A stretch of 64,000 nt of DNA. Origin: Klebsormidium nitens. Lineage: Eukaryota > Streptophyta > Klebsormidiophyceae > Klebsormidiales > Klebsormidiaceae. Of this stretch, positions 11,501-24,395 are shown in pieces. The position numbers and the translations under genes are program-made. The notes under the pieces were generated by a model that worked only from the letters and a program-made list of their open reading frames with translations, made no database searches and was not told where the DNA came from. Position 1 is the stretch's first letter. Every line of letters starts with the position of its first letter. The stretch lies in NCBI GenBank assembly GCA_000708835.1, contig DF237353.1, forward strand, positions 20,553-84,552. The letters run 5' to 3'.

Positions 11501-14394
11501 GTGCACCCTTCTCAAAGTTCGAGGAGCGTTTGCCTCTGGACGATTGTCGATTGAATTCCGTTGTTCGTTGGAACCCGCTTTGTTGCCTATGGTAACCCAA
11601 CCGCGTTTCTTTCCCCTCGCAGCTTCCGCTTCATCCAGCGCATCATCGACATCTGGTCTCTCGAAGCCACTGAGACGTCCGCCATGACCGAGGCCGCCAA
11701 AGCCGCACTGAAAGCCCAGGATCTGCTTGACACCAACACGGACTACCCCTTCTCTAAGCCGGAAACCCTTACTGCTGCCAATAATATCTTTCCCCGAAGT
11801 CTTTTCGGCAAGGTGCGGGGAACCTCGAACGGCACACCTAACCAGCCTGAGGCGCTGTCGCGCGCCGCAAGCGAGGACTTGCAAGCGAGCGCCTCCGAGG
11901 TCGAGCGTACAAAGTCGGGTTTGTCGGTTGCCGAGCGGACGGAGTCGGGGGTGTCGGTTGCAGAAAGCGTCGAAAGTCTTTCGTCAGCGAAAAGTGGCGC
12001 GTCTGCGGGCGGCGTGGCGATTGCGTTGGTTGCGAGCGGGACCAAAAATGGTTATGGCGGGGGTTTGCAGCACGTTATGATTCCTGAGTCGGATCCGGTT
12101 GCGGGGCTCCCCCCTCCGGAGAAGCCGGGGGCGCCGCTCGTGGAGGGGCGCTTCCTGCCGAACATGTCCCCGCACTCGCACGTGCTGCAGCAACCGCACA
12201 TACGTGCGGTGAGAAAGTCTCCTCGCAGTCACCTTGTGATGGCCTTCTTCTCTTCCTCTCTTTAGATCTCGGTCCGATCCACCTTTTCAACGAGCTGACG
12301 CCATGACAAGTTCGAAAGCTCATCGACATCGTCTGGCAGCAGGTTAAGCTGTTGGTATCTGGTCAAAGGTCCAGCAAGTGAGCCTTACTAGAGACCTCTA
12401 AGTGATAATACAGTTTACTGCCAGGGGTTGATTTGAGCGAGGAGCTTGGTCTTGACCGGTAGTAACCTCCCGTTTCTTGGACACTTCTCGCTTCCGCAGT
12501 ACGTTTTCCAAAGGTGACGATCCAACTACGTCTGACCTTTCTTTCTGGTGCGCTGCAGCTAGCCGCGGCCTTGCCAGTCCGCTTCCGGTTGTCGCCCTGG
12601 GTGCTCTTGTATAGTACGTGGCGGGATGGCATCAGGTGAGCTTATGATTTCGCACCCATGACTTACGTAGCCGGCTTCTTGGTTCCAATTCCACGAAGCG
12701 CATCTTAGGTTCGGGGACTGAAGATTGAGCCGAGCTCTCAAACAACCTGTTCAGATCGTCTGCGGACACGTCTGCTAAGTCCCCTCGCATCATCAACCCC
12801 AGTCGTGCCTCTGACCTTGCAGCTTGCAAACCATGTACCGGAAAGCCGCCAAGAAGGGGCCCTGCGTCCTGGTCATCCTTGACACGAAACACAACGTGAG
12901 CACCATCCGATTCTCCCTTATTGCACCCATTGTCTTTCTGGTCTTACTGCAATCATCCTCTCTGATCATCTCGTCTCCTCATTGTCTCGCTGACACAACA
13001 TGACCGCAAGCATCATTGGTTGTCTGCAACTAAGAGCTAAGCACGTAAGGGTTGATCGACGTCAGAAAGTCATGATCAGTTCGGTCCAGGCTCAACCACA
13101 AAGAGGAGCGTGGTTAAGGTTGGGCAGGTCCCTGCACGAGGACTCCGCTTTACCTTTAAAACCTGCAATTTGCGCCCTGCAGGTGTTTGGTTGTCATACC
13201 TCGGAGAGCTGGAAAGTCCACCCGCGCTACTATGGCAGTGGGGAGAGTTTCGTCTTCCAGGTATGACCCTCTCTTTCCCAGTATCTCGTACTCGATGATA
13301 AGGAGGTACGCTTCCGCTCGGCCAGCTGATCGTCAACATGAAACAGAGCAGGACCTGGTATAGGGTCGAAAACTTTGCCGCCGCTTGTCCCCTGCCAGAC
13401 GCGCCAACTGGCCTGAACCGACGCGAAGGTCGGACGTTCTGAACACCGTCAGCGGACCTACTCTTAAGCCCAAAAACCAGCCTGAACCCCCATCTGTGCT
13501 TGTTTTCGGTCTCTGCAGCTTTACCCCGAGATGCGCATCTACCGATGGACGCGGGACAACAACTACATCATGTTTGGCACGCCGGACTCCATCCACATAG
13601 GCGGCGGGTGAGTGCTGACTTCGTCCGCTTTTATGGAAACCCGTGCCAATCTTTACTCGCTGGAAAGGCTGAAAGTGATGAGCTTGGCGTAAGCTTCCAA
13701 CTTTTGCGTACTTCAGTCGGACATGGGGTCAAAACCGACGTCCTTATTTCCATCGCCGGAGTGAGGCAGTCCAAAGCGACCAGCCGTTTCGTTTCCAATC
13801 TCGACAACGTTGCGCTGCTTCTTGAAGCTGCTCGGGTTTTTCTTTCGATGTCCCTGATTCGCAAAGGTCTAGCTGAGGAAATACGACCTCTTCGAACCGC
13901 CCTGACTAGCGTTTTCCGCCGCAGGAGCCACTTTGCGCTGTCGGTCAGGGGCGACCTCCTCAGCGGTTGCACGGGCGCCTGCGAAACGTTCGGCAACGGC
14001 CCACTAGTCAAGTAAGTTGCCGGCCCCGATTGAAGAGAAGTTTATTTGGCTTTTGCAAAAACTTGGTATCGAAAAATTCGTCCCTGTTTGCGTTCAAGCC
14101 TTTGCTGTTCCTGGACGGCAGTGTGTTTCCTGTGCCTGTCCGCTGAAAGTCGCAAGATCCGTATGACGGAATCCGGAGAGCGTCCGATCTTAAGAGTGGG
14201 CCCTCGGCTCCTTAAGGATCTCGAGGACTATCTCACAAATAGCTCTGTCGCTCTGAGCACCGTCTTGGGACCAGTCTGCGTGCTGCATAATGCGGAAGAT
14301 TCAGATCTGGAGGGTTCTTAACCACTGACTGGAAAGCCAATGCAGGCCTGAGGAGTACGGGATCCTGCACGTGGAGCTGTGGGGCTTTCAGTGA
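8594..14394 (+). CDS. TLDc-domain protein with long acidic N-terminus
   Basis: C-terminal TLDc domain (OXR1/NCOA7/TLD family, linked to oxidative-stress resistance and V-ATPase binding; role here is inference). Exons: 8594-9682, 9975-10376, 10789-10946, 11623-12208, a short exon ending 12342, 12559-12635, 12823-12895, 13183-13260, 13519-13607, 13925-14011, 14346-14394. TLDc landmarks: LLYSTWRDGIS, MYRKAAKKGPCVLVILD, the VFG strand, YGSGESFVF, HIGGGSHFALSV, CETFGN, and the terminal HVELWGF. Exon 1 (363 codons) is Glu/Ser-rich with imperfect GLEAG/ASTTL-type repeats. A middle segment contains LHVWEIIWKDHSKH and FRFIQRIIDIWSLEA. From 10789 the phases agree at every junction except around 12209-12342. 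There the open frame continuing into the TLDc domain carries a TGA at 12304-12306 unless a 24-base exon (12319-12342) is used. The 9682/9975 junction is phase-consistent but its acceptor is weak. Confidence 0.82.
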
Positions 14395-16431
14395 CACCAC
14401 GGGGAGCTGCCGCCGTGTGCTGTCGTTGTGAAGCGCATTGACGAGGTAAGACAACACAGATCTGGTGGCATAGTCGCCTACTGTAGGATTCCGGGAGCTT
14501 TGGTGGTCATGAGCTTGCGTGCGGTCTGCTGGCCATGGTCTATATTGTCAAAAGGATTCTTGAGAGTCAACCGGACTGCGCCCCGAACGCCTGTGGAGTC
14601 GGCTCGGTATGGAGATCTCTCAGAACGCTTTTGACGTCGATCGAGCATGCTCCTTTTCCACCCGTTACAGGTTTGAGTCGGTGAGCACCGGAAGGTCCTC
14701 CGTTGTTTTCAGTACGCTCTCAGCTTGACGGCCCAGGGTGTTTCTTTGTTGCAGATTGGGGTTCGCCCTGTGTTCAGGGAGCAAGGTGCTACCGCGTCAG
14801 TACAACCTGAGGTCCAGAGCTTATCCAAAAGCACGCCTAAGTTGAGCACGCTGTAGGTCAAACGGATCCACCGGTTGTCAGCAGTCTGCTGGCCTCCGAC
14901 TCTACTTCACACCGGTTAGTGATGTCAGATTCGATCAGATCAAACTGACCATGCCCGATCCGTACCCGGATGTTGCACCAATACCTTGGAAGTACTTGAT
15001 CTGATTGTTTCTCGCATCTGAGTCCTGCCGAAGTCGAGGTCAAAAAGATGCACAGAAATTTTTCGCGGCGAGCTAAGTAGCTCGTTTCCGCCAATGAAGG
15101 CCGACACGACGGTCAAAGAGATTGCCAAGTTTGTGTGAAGCCCAAAATTGACTCAGGGATCCGACATGCCGCCCAATCAAGGTGTAAGTCCAGGCTTCTC
15201 TAACTCTTCTCGACTGTCCGAATAGAGCGCGGGCCTTGATACCAGGTCTCCGGGTGTATCCGGTTGGTGATGCAAGGCTGAACTCTTTCCCAACCAAGCC
15301 TGGTTTCAGCCATGAGCCGATGGAGTCGCGCGAGCTTGGATCATTCCTTCAAAAACACGAGGCATTGACTTGCTAGGTGCACGTGAATCATTTGACCATG
15401 CTCTGCTCTTGATATTACGCTCTGCTAGTAACTTACGTTTGCACATGAAAATATGAACCGTCCAAACTGCTTCCTGTGCACTTCACATGTGCTTGATTGC
15501 AGATGATTAATCATGCTCCCGCGTTTAGATGTGACATTCGGCACATGCATTCATGAATGATTCGGCCTGGCAACGCGTGCAATCTCCACAAGATATCTGG
15601 ATACGAACCGCGCGGCCGCGCCATATTGGATTCTCAATCATGCATGTGTCAGCGAGCCTGTCATCATGCATGAAATGCTCTCTAAAACTCACACACGTTT
15701 ATGACCGTCTCGTCGACGCGCCGCCCGATTCAATTTGTATAAGCGACCATGCAAGTGACTTCAAACGACAGACATCGTGGCTACTAGCTAGCCTGTGTGC
15801 AATCGGTTCCATCACATGTGCATGCGCAGGTCATCGTAAACTCAAGCTGGCGAACTCTAATGACCATTGTACGTGACACATAATACGGTACTAAAGGTGC
15901 ATATAAACAGCACGCTTCGTCAAGATCACGAATCGAGCTGTTGCATGATCAATAACGCGTCATGTTTTCAAGAAGGGCGCTGGCGCAAGAACAACATGTA
16001 AATACTTGCTTGTACTTGAAGCTAAGAGGATAAAAGTGACGTCTGCCATGCAATCTTAATTGAATGATGTACCGTTAATCTCCGCAATGAAGCTTGGATA
16101 TGTTGATCTACTTCACGAAGTTCCTGTCTGTCTTGACCTTTATGAATAGCTGGTCTATAGTGGTCTTTACAAGGAGAGACTGCCATCAATCTACGAGATT
16201 CAAGGCGGCTTGGCGGCTGTGATACGACAGTGTTGCCCGGGTTTCGACAAGCTCAAAAGTTTATCGTCCTGTGCCAACTTGCGTAAACATCCGTTCAGAG
16301 GCACCCAGCCAACGACTTGAAGTCCAGCTATTATTCTTTCCTGTTCTGAAATGTATCAGCACTTCGTCCTACAACGAACGAACGAAAGCGGCCTCTGATT
16401 TCCTGATCGTGTCACCATTCTGCGTATCAGC
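14395..16431. other. Intergenic, no gene seen
   Basis: About 2 kb between the 3' ends of the TLDc and sHsp genes. AT content rises after 15400 and the six-base word GCATG/CATGC recurs often. Open stretches here are short and show no domain, splice continuity or coding bias. I see nothing functional beyond presumed 3' UTRs. Confidence 0.55.
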
Positions 16432-17752
16432 TTAGTCAATCTGGACGTCAATCACCTTCGGCTGCGGTGGCTTTTCCTTTGGCACGGTCACAGTGAGCAC
16501 GCCTGCAAACACAAATCCCCCATCAGAATTCCACAGTGTACCAGGAAACTCGCTGCGAGGTTAACTCTGGGCAGAGGTTCCTCTCAGGCATCTTTTAAGA
16601 TTCCAGGTTTGACAATTCTGAAGTCGCTCTTAGAATGAGCATCGTGAATATGAGCATCACACCCCTGTCCTTGAAAACCTTGGGCCGTGCAATGGCAGCC
16701 CGCTTCTATTCGAGCCTGATCTTAGAAGCCTGAATTTGAACAACTTTGGCGAAGAGAGGTCACTTACCGTCTTTGACTGCTGCGCTGATCTTCTCTCCCT
16801 TGGCATTTTCGGGCAGCCGGAAGCGTCTCTGGAATTTGCCTCGTCCTCTCTCCTGCCTGCACACCACATAAAGCAATCTTCAGTAATTTCTAAAGTTTAC
16901 TTCGTCCTGAACAAGCTCGGATCGTGTGAAAACAGAAGAGGTAGACGTCTTCTTAAAAAATTGCTTCCGAAGAAGAATGACGTTCCATCATTCATTTGAA
17001 AAGGGGATGATGTGGGTGAAGTGACAAACTTCCTATGCAGGACGCAGCAAAAGTGTGGTCAACGTCTTGAGATATTGCCAATGCAATTTCTCAGTTGCCT
17101 ACTTATGGCAGTCGAGCTGGATGATTTGGCAGCTCGAGCTCCAAATGAAGGATTACTGACAACTCAACCCTTCTTGACCAAGCTATTCCTTTGAAATTTT
17201 CGAGTTGCTGATTGCACAAAGTTCCCACTCCTTATTAGAACAGGAGAAAAAACAAATCAAAAGTCACTGACTTTTGGGCACGGAGCTCAGACCCAGTGCT
17301 TTAATTACTGTAGACACTTCTACTCTACCACAGGACTGTGGAAGAAAGAGCTACTCGTTGAGTCAATGCGCATTCGGACCTTACAACCTCAGGATTGCTC
17401 AATGAACTTCAGACTTGCAAGCCACCAGGTGCACTCACCTGTGATAGTTCTTCTTCTGATCGTGCTGCCGCTCTCCGCTGATGTTCAAGGTCTTGCCGTC
17501 GTCCTCCAATTGCACCTTGACGTCACCCTTTGTCAGCCCAGGGAGGTCCGCCTCAAAAACGTATGCAGTCTCGTTTTCGTGCACATCCACCGGTGCTCTG
17601 GTGAAGGCAGAGGGCCTTCTGGCACCCTCCCTGCCCCTGCCCTGAGCTGGAGTCAGAGATGAATCTACAAGCGTGCTGAAGTTGTCCAGAATGTTGAACG
17701 GGTCCGCTGAGCCGAGCCAGGGGTCATCGAAGAGGGAGGCAGAAAGTGCCAT
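16432..17752 (-). CDS. HSP20: Class I (cytosolic) small heat-shock protein, Hsp20/alpha-crystallin family, 157 aa
   Basis: ATP-independent holdase chaperone forming oligomers that capture unfolding proteins (family knowledge). Minus-strand exons 17752-17439, 16856-16768 and 16502-16432, phases 2 and 1, 474 nt in all. N-terminal arm MALSASLFDDPWLGSADPF is typical of class I. The alpha-crystallin domain runs from APVDVHENETAYVFEADLPG through VQLEDDGKTLNISGER, YHRQERGRGKFQRRFRLPE and the GVLTVTVPK signature. The short tail ends VIDVQID, an I-x-V version of the oligomer-contact motif. There is no signal or transit peptide, so cytosolic. The start is the ATG at 17752; the frame stays open a little upstream but has no earlier ATG. 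Two introns are unusual, since plant class I sHsps are mostly intronless. Heat-shock elements lie 300-410 bases upstream. Confidence 0.96.
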
Positions 17753-18050
17753 CTTCTGCGCTGAGCTGGGAAGCCACAAGCTGACCCCAAGCTGATAGCT
17801 GATTGAGGGTGCCGGAAAGATTAACGCGGTTGCAAGTCGTTTCGGCTAGCTGTGTGCGTGAATATGAAGTTTTGATGTGTGCGTTTTTGCTGCAGAATGA
17901 CGCTCAAATGCGAGATTGATGCGTTTTAAGAATCCTGAACTGAGTCTGAGAGCTAGCGAGGGGGAAAGACGCACATGTGCAGAGCTTACAGTCTGCTAAC
18001 ATGTTTGCCCAATGATTAGCATGTTCGCACACTTAAGTTCGGTCTCTCTG

Positions 18051-18161
18051 GAACATTCTCGAAACGCGTTTCGAACCGCCGATATACAACTTCTACTCAC
18101 TGCACTGCTATCGGACGACACAGAAGATTCTAGAAAACCTGTCGGCGCCGAAGCTTCTCGA
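18051..18161. promoter_or_regulatory. Cluster of heat-shock elements upstream of the sHsp gene
   Basis: Three inverted nGAAn units in register: GAAcaTTCtcGAA at 18051-18063, GAAgaTTCtaGAA at 18123-18135, and GAAgcTTCtcGAc at 18150-18161 (last unit imperfect). Two perfect three-unit heat-shock elements plus one near-perfect one within 111 bases is very unlikely by chance. HSF binding would drive the sHsp start at 17752, 300-410 bases away; no gene is seen to the right for 2.6 kb. Confidence 0.85.
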
Positions 18162-20785
18162 CATATCGATCGGCAACCGTCCGTTAAGATGCTGCTTTCA
18201 TCGACGGTCGAGATGCGGCGGCACTAGTCAGAGTCCGTAAGTCGTGTCGGAGTGTGAGGAGTGACTGGAGGGCGCACCGGATACGAACGGTAGCCAGTGA
18301 AGCTTTCGCTCAGGCTGAAGGGTTTAAGGACTGCTGGCTTTCATCCGTCAGATTGTCAACACATCATTGGGGCTTGGCGTCTTACCAGTTAGTACGGTGG
18401 GTTGAGTCAGGTTGAGAAGAAGTTAAAGGCGCGCACGCACCTTAGCACCTGGATATTTCGATGTCATGATCATCAGCACGTCTTTTGCCGACAGTGGCAA
18501 GGAGGAAACCGTACCCTGTCTCAATCAGAACGGCCGTTTGAAAATTAAGAGAACCAGAAAAGGCGAGCTAGCAGTCGACTGCTCGTACTGAATGAGGCGT
18601 GACCCACTTCTTATCGAATTCACAGAGTCTAGGGACAAACGCCTCTAGCTGTGCAAACTACGTCGCTTTTTCTGTGCACCTGCCAGTGTTTCATGGAGCA
18701 GTTGATCATTTCCGATCTCAATCAGGCTTCACGATCAGATCATTTCAAACTTCAATCTGGACGAAAAGTACGACTTGGCACTTCAACGATATTTCGAAGT
18801 AGACTCATCAAAGCTGACCTTTTTGCTTGGCGAGTCGCTGAGCCGTTTGACTCTGACTCTTGCCATCTTGATCACTTTCGTCTAGAGCCCCATCTCATGA
18901 CCTTATCTCACCCAGTCCCAGAGGAACGCACGTGGGTCTTAAAACGGTGCCAGCATGACCGAGCAAGTCTCTTTGATTGCCAATCTTGTCGGTTGTCTGT
19001 CATATGCAACGAAGATTGTTTAGCACTGCCTTTCTCGCTTCAGTTATTGGCGGTGTAGAAACATCGTCGGAAGCGTCGACCGAAGCGTAATCGAAGAGCT
19101 TTTTAGTATTATAATGCAATTTATGTGGCACCACTTTTGACGTGTGTGCTTCGAGGGCTTTAGCAAATGACTTGTTACACACTTGTCAAAATGGTGAGCT
19201 GCAGGCTATGACAAACCCTCTGCCGTGGTTATAAAGTGACTCGACCGCTCGATATCATCGGATCAAGCGCTCTTGAAGCGGATATCAGGGTACGTTTGTC
19301 ATGGGCTTGAATTTATACTATTCCACGAGGTCTGCATGAGTCTCGGGTCAAGTTTCCGGCAGCTTCAAAGCGCGTACGTCTTTATGAACACTGGCTGACC
19401 GGTTTTGCGCCGCAAAGAGATTCTAATGTGTACTGCAGTAGCTGAGTCCTGATGTGATGAACGTTGCTTGTCTCTAGTACGGCAAGTATCTCTTCTGGCG
19501 CGGCACATCGAACCGTCCTCTGTGCTGAGTCAGGTAAAGCAGAAGTTCCAGAGACTCAGAATGACTCGGCCCCGTTGAACCATGCGCTCTTTACCACGGC
19601 GCTGTGCGGATTGAAAAATCTGATCCGTGGGCATCTGTGAAACTGTCCACCGTAGCGAACTTCGTCGCTGAACTTTCGCATGGCCTGTAATCATTTCGGA
19701 TGCCCTTGATCCAGAAATTGCTCGGATGGATGTCTAGCTGAATGTGGACATAAGATCCCGGCCCAGACCTCGACTAGCTCCCCTACATGCCTCCGCTTGC
19801 TACTCTGAGTCCCTGCACTTGGACCAGCAGTACTGCCGCATCGGTCACCTACACGAGGGTGAATGAGCTACCAGTTTTTTGCATGCCAGTTTAGCATCGT
19901 TGAGTGGGTGGCGAAGTTCGTCAAAAGTCAGAACGATGTTGGGCCAATCTGTGCAAGGATTGCTTCCGAACTGATTCTCATGCCACGAGGAAACCAGTGG
20001 TATCTACGACCAACACCTTCTAAGGCACTCCTCTAATATGATAATATGTATGAGGCGCCCCGCTTCCATCTTCAGTTCTTCAATTTCCGGCAGCAATACT
20101 ACTACCTACTGTAGGCACAGTACCAGGGGACTGACCCAGAGCACACGAAGCCAGTCAATCGGAGCCGGAAAGCCCAACCTCTGAGCCTTGGAGAGACCTC
20201 CGAAGACAGAGAAGACGGTCGTTTCCCAACAGTATCCTTGGACAAAGCAGTTGTTGGTCCAAGGACTACCACGTGGCTTTCCCCCAAGTCGTTACAACAT
20301 TGAACACACGCTTACTTCCCAAGGTTGACGAAAATCTTTGTGTGCGGACTCAATCGCGGCCGTTGCCTCCGACCAGCAGTTGAACCACGATCGTCGATGC
20401 TAACAACCTGAGGGCCGACAAGATCTGCTGACGCCATGAGGGTCCAAAATTGAGCTCTTGCAATCATGCATATGCCATGTGGCAGCTTTTCGGCGTCTCA
20501 AAAAGCTCTCTGCTCACGAATCTGGTAGGACTAGTAGTAGAAGTTGGACTGGGCGCTGTGACTCGCGTTGCGTTGTAGTTTGATATTGTAGCTGCTGCAC
20601 CAGTGCTGGTGCCAGCTCCTCTCTGCTCTTCACTCGCTCATCACTCCAGTCTCTCTCACTCTCCACTTTTGTGATAGAAGGCAAGGCCGCAGCATCGCAG
20701 GCATTCTCGTGTAACCAAGGCCTTTTCATTGTCAGCTAGCTGTGGATCGCAACCGCAAGCTTCCGTGAGAAGAAACAGACACAAG
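18162..20785. other. Intergenic, no gene seen
   Basis: About 2.6 kb between the heat-shock elements and the cyanase start. Several open stretches of 60-135 codons exist (for example 18651-19058) but they have no recognisable domain, no splice-supported extension and no coding-like composition. The cyanase promoter and 5' UTR must lie at the right end. Confidence 0.55.
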
Positions 20786-23090
20786 ATGGCGCTTCTGGAG
20801 CAGAAAGAAGCTCTGGTGCAGAGGCTGCTGGCTGCCAAGGCCAAGTCTGGTGAGTCTATTCGTTGCATGCAGTGCCTTCATTGGAGCGCTTCTCTCTGCG
20901 TAGTGCAGCTGATCCAGGGTAGCTTGTCAACTGTTGACGTTCAATGCAATCCACATTGTGTTCGCAACATATGCAACTCAAGCAGGAGCTCTAACTCAAA
21001 GCCAAGCGCTGAATGGCACAATGCTGCAAGTAACGCTGACAATATCCTGCAATGCACACACAGTGGTTGTCTGAATGAGTCCCAGGAATCTGCACTCTTC
21101 TGCTCTTGATGATCTCTTACCTGCTTTCAGGGAAGACGTATGATCAGATTGCGAAGGAGGTTGGGCTGACAAATGCATACACTGCGCAGCTCTTCTTCAA
21201 CCAGGTAGGCCAGGCACTGTCTCACATGCACGAACCAGCTCGTTTCTGAGCTCTGAATCGGAACCCTCTGTTGTTGTGCTTCCTTTAACCTCATGCGCTT
21301 TGCTGTGAAGTGCTGGTGAGTTACAGTATGAATGCAGCATCGTTGCGTTCTCTCTTAGCTCAGGATCTCGTGCATTGCAACACTTCCTTGCCGCTGGTTG
21401 TAGGGTAGGTCTAAATGATTGCTGATGAATGCAGTGTGGTGGCTTTCCGGGCTTTTGTATTCAGGACCAGATTGTTGAGACGAAGTCGGAGTGATTTCTC
21501 GTGATTGTTTGGCGCTCGAACCTCAGAGTCATATACCGCAAGAATGTGGTCAACTGGGATCTGCACTTCTTTGAAATGGTCTTTTTGGAGGATGCCCCCA
21601 TGTGATTTGACCACAATATCTTGATTCAAAGGACAACCGATTCTGACCTGCCCAGTATAGACAAGTGCTTCTTCTAGTGTGGTGATGAACGTGTTGCTCT
21701 TTCCTCAGGCTCAACTGAAATCCGACACCGCACCCAAGCTCAAAGCAGCAGTACCAGACCTCAGCGATGCTGATGCCGAGGAGATGAAGAAGGAACCCAT
21801 GAGGTCCTTCGACCCGACCATCATCCAAGAGCCACGTGAGTAACTCGCTGTTTGGTGGATTTGATAACACGCCCCCACCAATACGATGATGCAAGACATT
21901 TCAAAGATGCTCAGCAGAATACAGCAAAAGCAAGTAGAGGTATATGAGCTGAGCGATTATGAAGCTGACTTGGGCTCCCTCCGCCCGCCACTGCTCAGCC
22001 TATCCGAGGCGCACTAGCAGTGCCTGCTTTGGCTAGAGACAGAACATATCTTGACACTTAATGATTATTTCGCATTGCCAAATATAGACGGACTTTTAGT
22101 CAAGGAGTTAATTGGGCACAGCTTCCTGTCCCTTCATTGGTGGCGGGTTGGTTCACTTGCTTGTAGTGATCTGCTTGTCTGCACCTTTCAAAGAGCGTCT
22201 GAAGAGAAAACTCTGATTGACTCCCTTGACCAGACAGCCAGAGGTTTGTTGCATTTTCCCTTGATTGGGCTCCGACTCTGGTCACCTTACTCTTTAATGC
22301 GACCCTCAGATGCAGTGAGTTCGATTATCCTGTGGCTGCTGATTTTAAGGAACCTGTTATGGCCTGCCGTTTGGCCTGCCTTTCGAGGATTGCGTACTTG
22401 CCGGGCCCTTGAAAATGCATCCTTCTAGCTATTGCGTCTGGAAGCCTTTTCACACGTGGGCTTCTTGTGTGCAGTCATCTACCGTCTGAACGAGGCCGTG
22501 ATGCACTATGGGAGGGCCATTAAGGACATCGTGAACGAGCAACAGGGCGACGGCATGTAAGAGCTTGCACAGCTACCCAGCCTTGATGCCTTGATTGCCG
22601 ATGAATTTGTTTTCTTGTCCACTGTAGTGCATTTCAGACAGTTTGAAGTAAGCCTTCAATTGAGCTCTGCAAGCCCAAGTCGAGGGAGGAGCCAGCACAA
22701 GACCGTGTTGCTTGACGCTGGTGTGAACAGCTTCTTTGGAGATCAATCGTTTGAGCTGGCAAAACCTGACGGCAACCATGTCAGCACATACGCCTCTGCA
22801 CACCTGGCTGCGCCAAAGTTAGTCTGGGCTCTGTAGAAACACCCACTGAGGACGCAAAATCGTTGAATCAAACAGCTCGTTCTACAGAATTGCGAGAACG
22901 TGAACGAGGTACTGATGGGGGTGACTGACTGGCTGTACCTTGCAGTATGTCTGCCATCGGCTTCTTCATGACGGTCGAGAAAGTCAAGGGCAAGGAGGGG
23001 GAGCCACGTGTCAAGATCGTATTCAACGGCAAGTTCCTGCCCCACGTCGAACAAAAGGTCGAAGACAACGTCATGGAGCCGGTGCAGTAG
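20786..23090 (+). CDS. CYN: Cyanate hydratase (cyanase), 163 aa
   Basis: Converts cyanate plus bicarbonate to ammonia and CO2 via carbamate (EC 4.2.1.104), a detoxification and nitrogen-salvage enzyme that is a decamer in known cases. Exons 20786-20849, 21131-21204, 21709-21835, 22475-22556, 22946-23090, all phases consistent, 492 nt. The N-terminal helical domain shows [20 protein letters not shown]. The catalytic C-terminal domain has [15 protein letters not shown] followed by GDGIMSAIGF. The three active-site residues of the family are present: Arg92, Glu95 and Ser118 (Arg96, Glu99 and Ser122 in E. coli). Length matches the family (about 150-170 aa). There is no targeting peptide, so cytosol is likely. 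The start [20 protein letters not shown] is conserved in style. Confidence 0.97.
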
Positions 23091-24395
23091 CTCGTAGCAG
23101 GCCATAGATCAAATAATGGGCCGGAGGCACATGTCAGCGGATGGCATCTGAACGTCGCACGCAGTCAAGTCGTAGTCTATAAATTTTGCAGGTTTGTCAA
23201 CAGATTTTGCGCTAGGTTCAATCTCAAAGTGGTAAAGTGGCAGCTTAGCTGGTGGTTCTATGCGATGGCACCGGGATCGACCTGACAGAGAGTTTTCCAT
23301 GCAACAATATAAAAGGAAAATCAGGAGGATAGGAGCCACAGAATACTTGCACGGCATGCAGATTACCATCGCCAGGCTCATTGATCAAGACCAAATGTAC
23401 AAGGTTGGCGAAGCTGGCGAAGCTTTAAAAGGAATCACAGCTGTTTTTTCGCAGAGCACTCTCTATTTGGCAACTATATCAGAATCCTCATGACTCATCG
23501 AATCCGACACGGTATCTGCTGACGTCCGGAGGTAGCTTCTACGGCCTCCGAGTTGGAAGCAGGCCCGGTCGCGACTTTTCCAACAGCGCCATATATGTGT
23601 GACTGGACGAATGACATGTGACATCTTTACTAGCTCCACTTTTTAGAAAAGCTAGTGAACATACGTTGCTCTTGTCCGTTCATATGTGCGTGTGCACATG
23701 AGTGTTCATCGAATACATTCGTTTCCAGCCAACTATTCGCGATAAACAAACTGAGTATTTGTATACCCGTTTAGAAAGCTAAGTAAACGTAAGTGAACAG
23801 CGCAAAATTGTAAGGTCTAGAAAATGCATGAAAATGCATGCATGCGTTTTCACATCCGCATTTTTGAGCCGCATGCGCAAACATTGGCAGCAATATCACA
23901 TCTGATCCATTCTACCGATGCAGCCAGTACCAAAGAAACATGCAACGTTGGCAAGCCAATTCAAAGCTTATCTTCAAAGAGTTTCGAAGTAATTGAGGAC
24001 ACAAGCAAGGTTACTCACGCATCGTGAAAATCGAAACGTTTTTTCACTTTTGGAAATCGACTTTTCAAGCAATGATGCTTTGACATGCAAGAGTCCTAGA
24101 GTCTATTTGTTGCAAAATCGTGCCGGTAATAAGTGTTCAGCCGACACCAGGTTCAAGAAGCCGGCCACTTCACAATCTATGCAGGACGCACTTATCCAGG
24201 CGAAGGCAAACTGTACAAGTTTGGGCAGATAACATCTGATCTACGGGAAATTTCAGCCAAGCCAATTATTAAGTTGTGGAACGACAAAATTGCATCTAGA
24301 TTTGCCTCTAGACTTGCCTCGCTTGCGCTAGCTTATGCACGGCCAAAACTTTGTTTGGTCTTTACTCTGCACGTATCAAACTTCACCGACTCAAT
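23091..24395. other. Intergenic, no gene seen
   Basis: 1.3 kb between cyanase and catalase 3' ends (tail to tail). AT-rich, with repeated GCATG-type words near 23820-23880. No coding potential recognised beyond chance open stretches. Confidence 0.55.

Noticed and set aside
18651-19058. 135-codon open stretch on the plus strand
   Set aside because: No ATG context, motif, splice support or coding-like composition; treated as chance.
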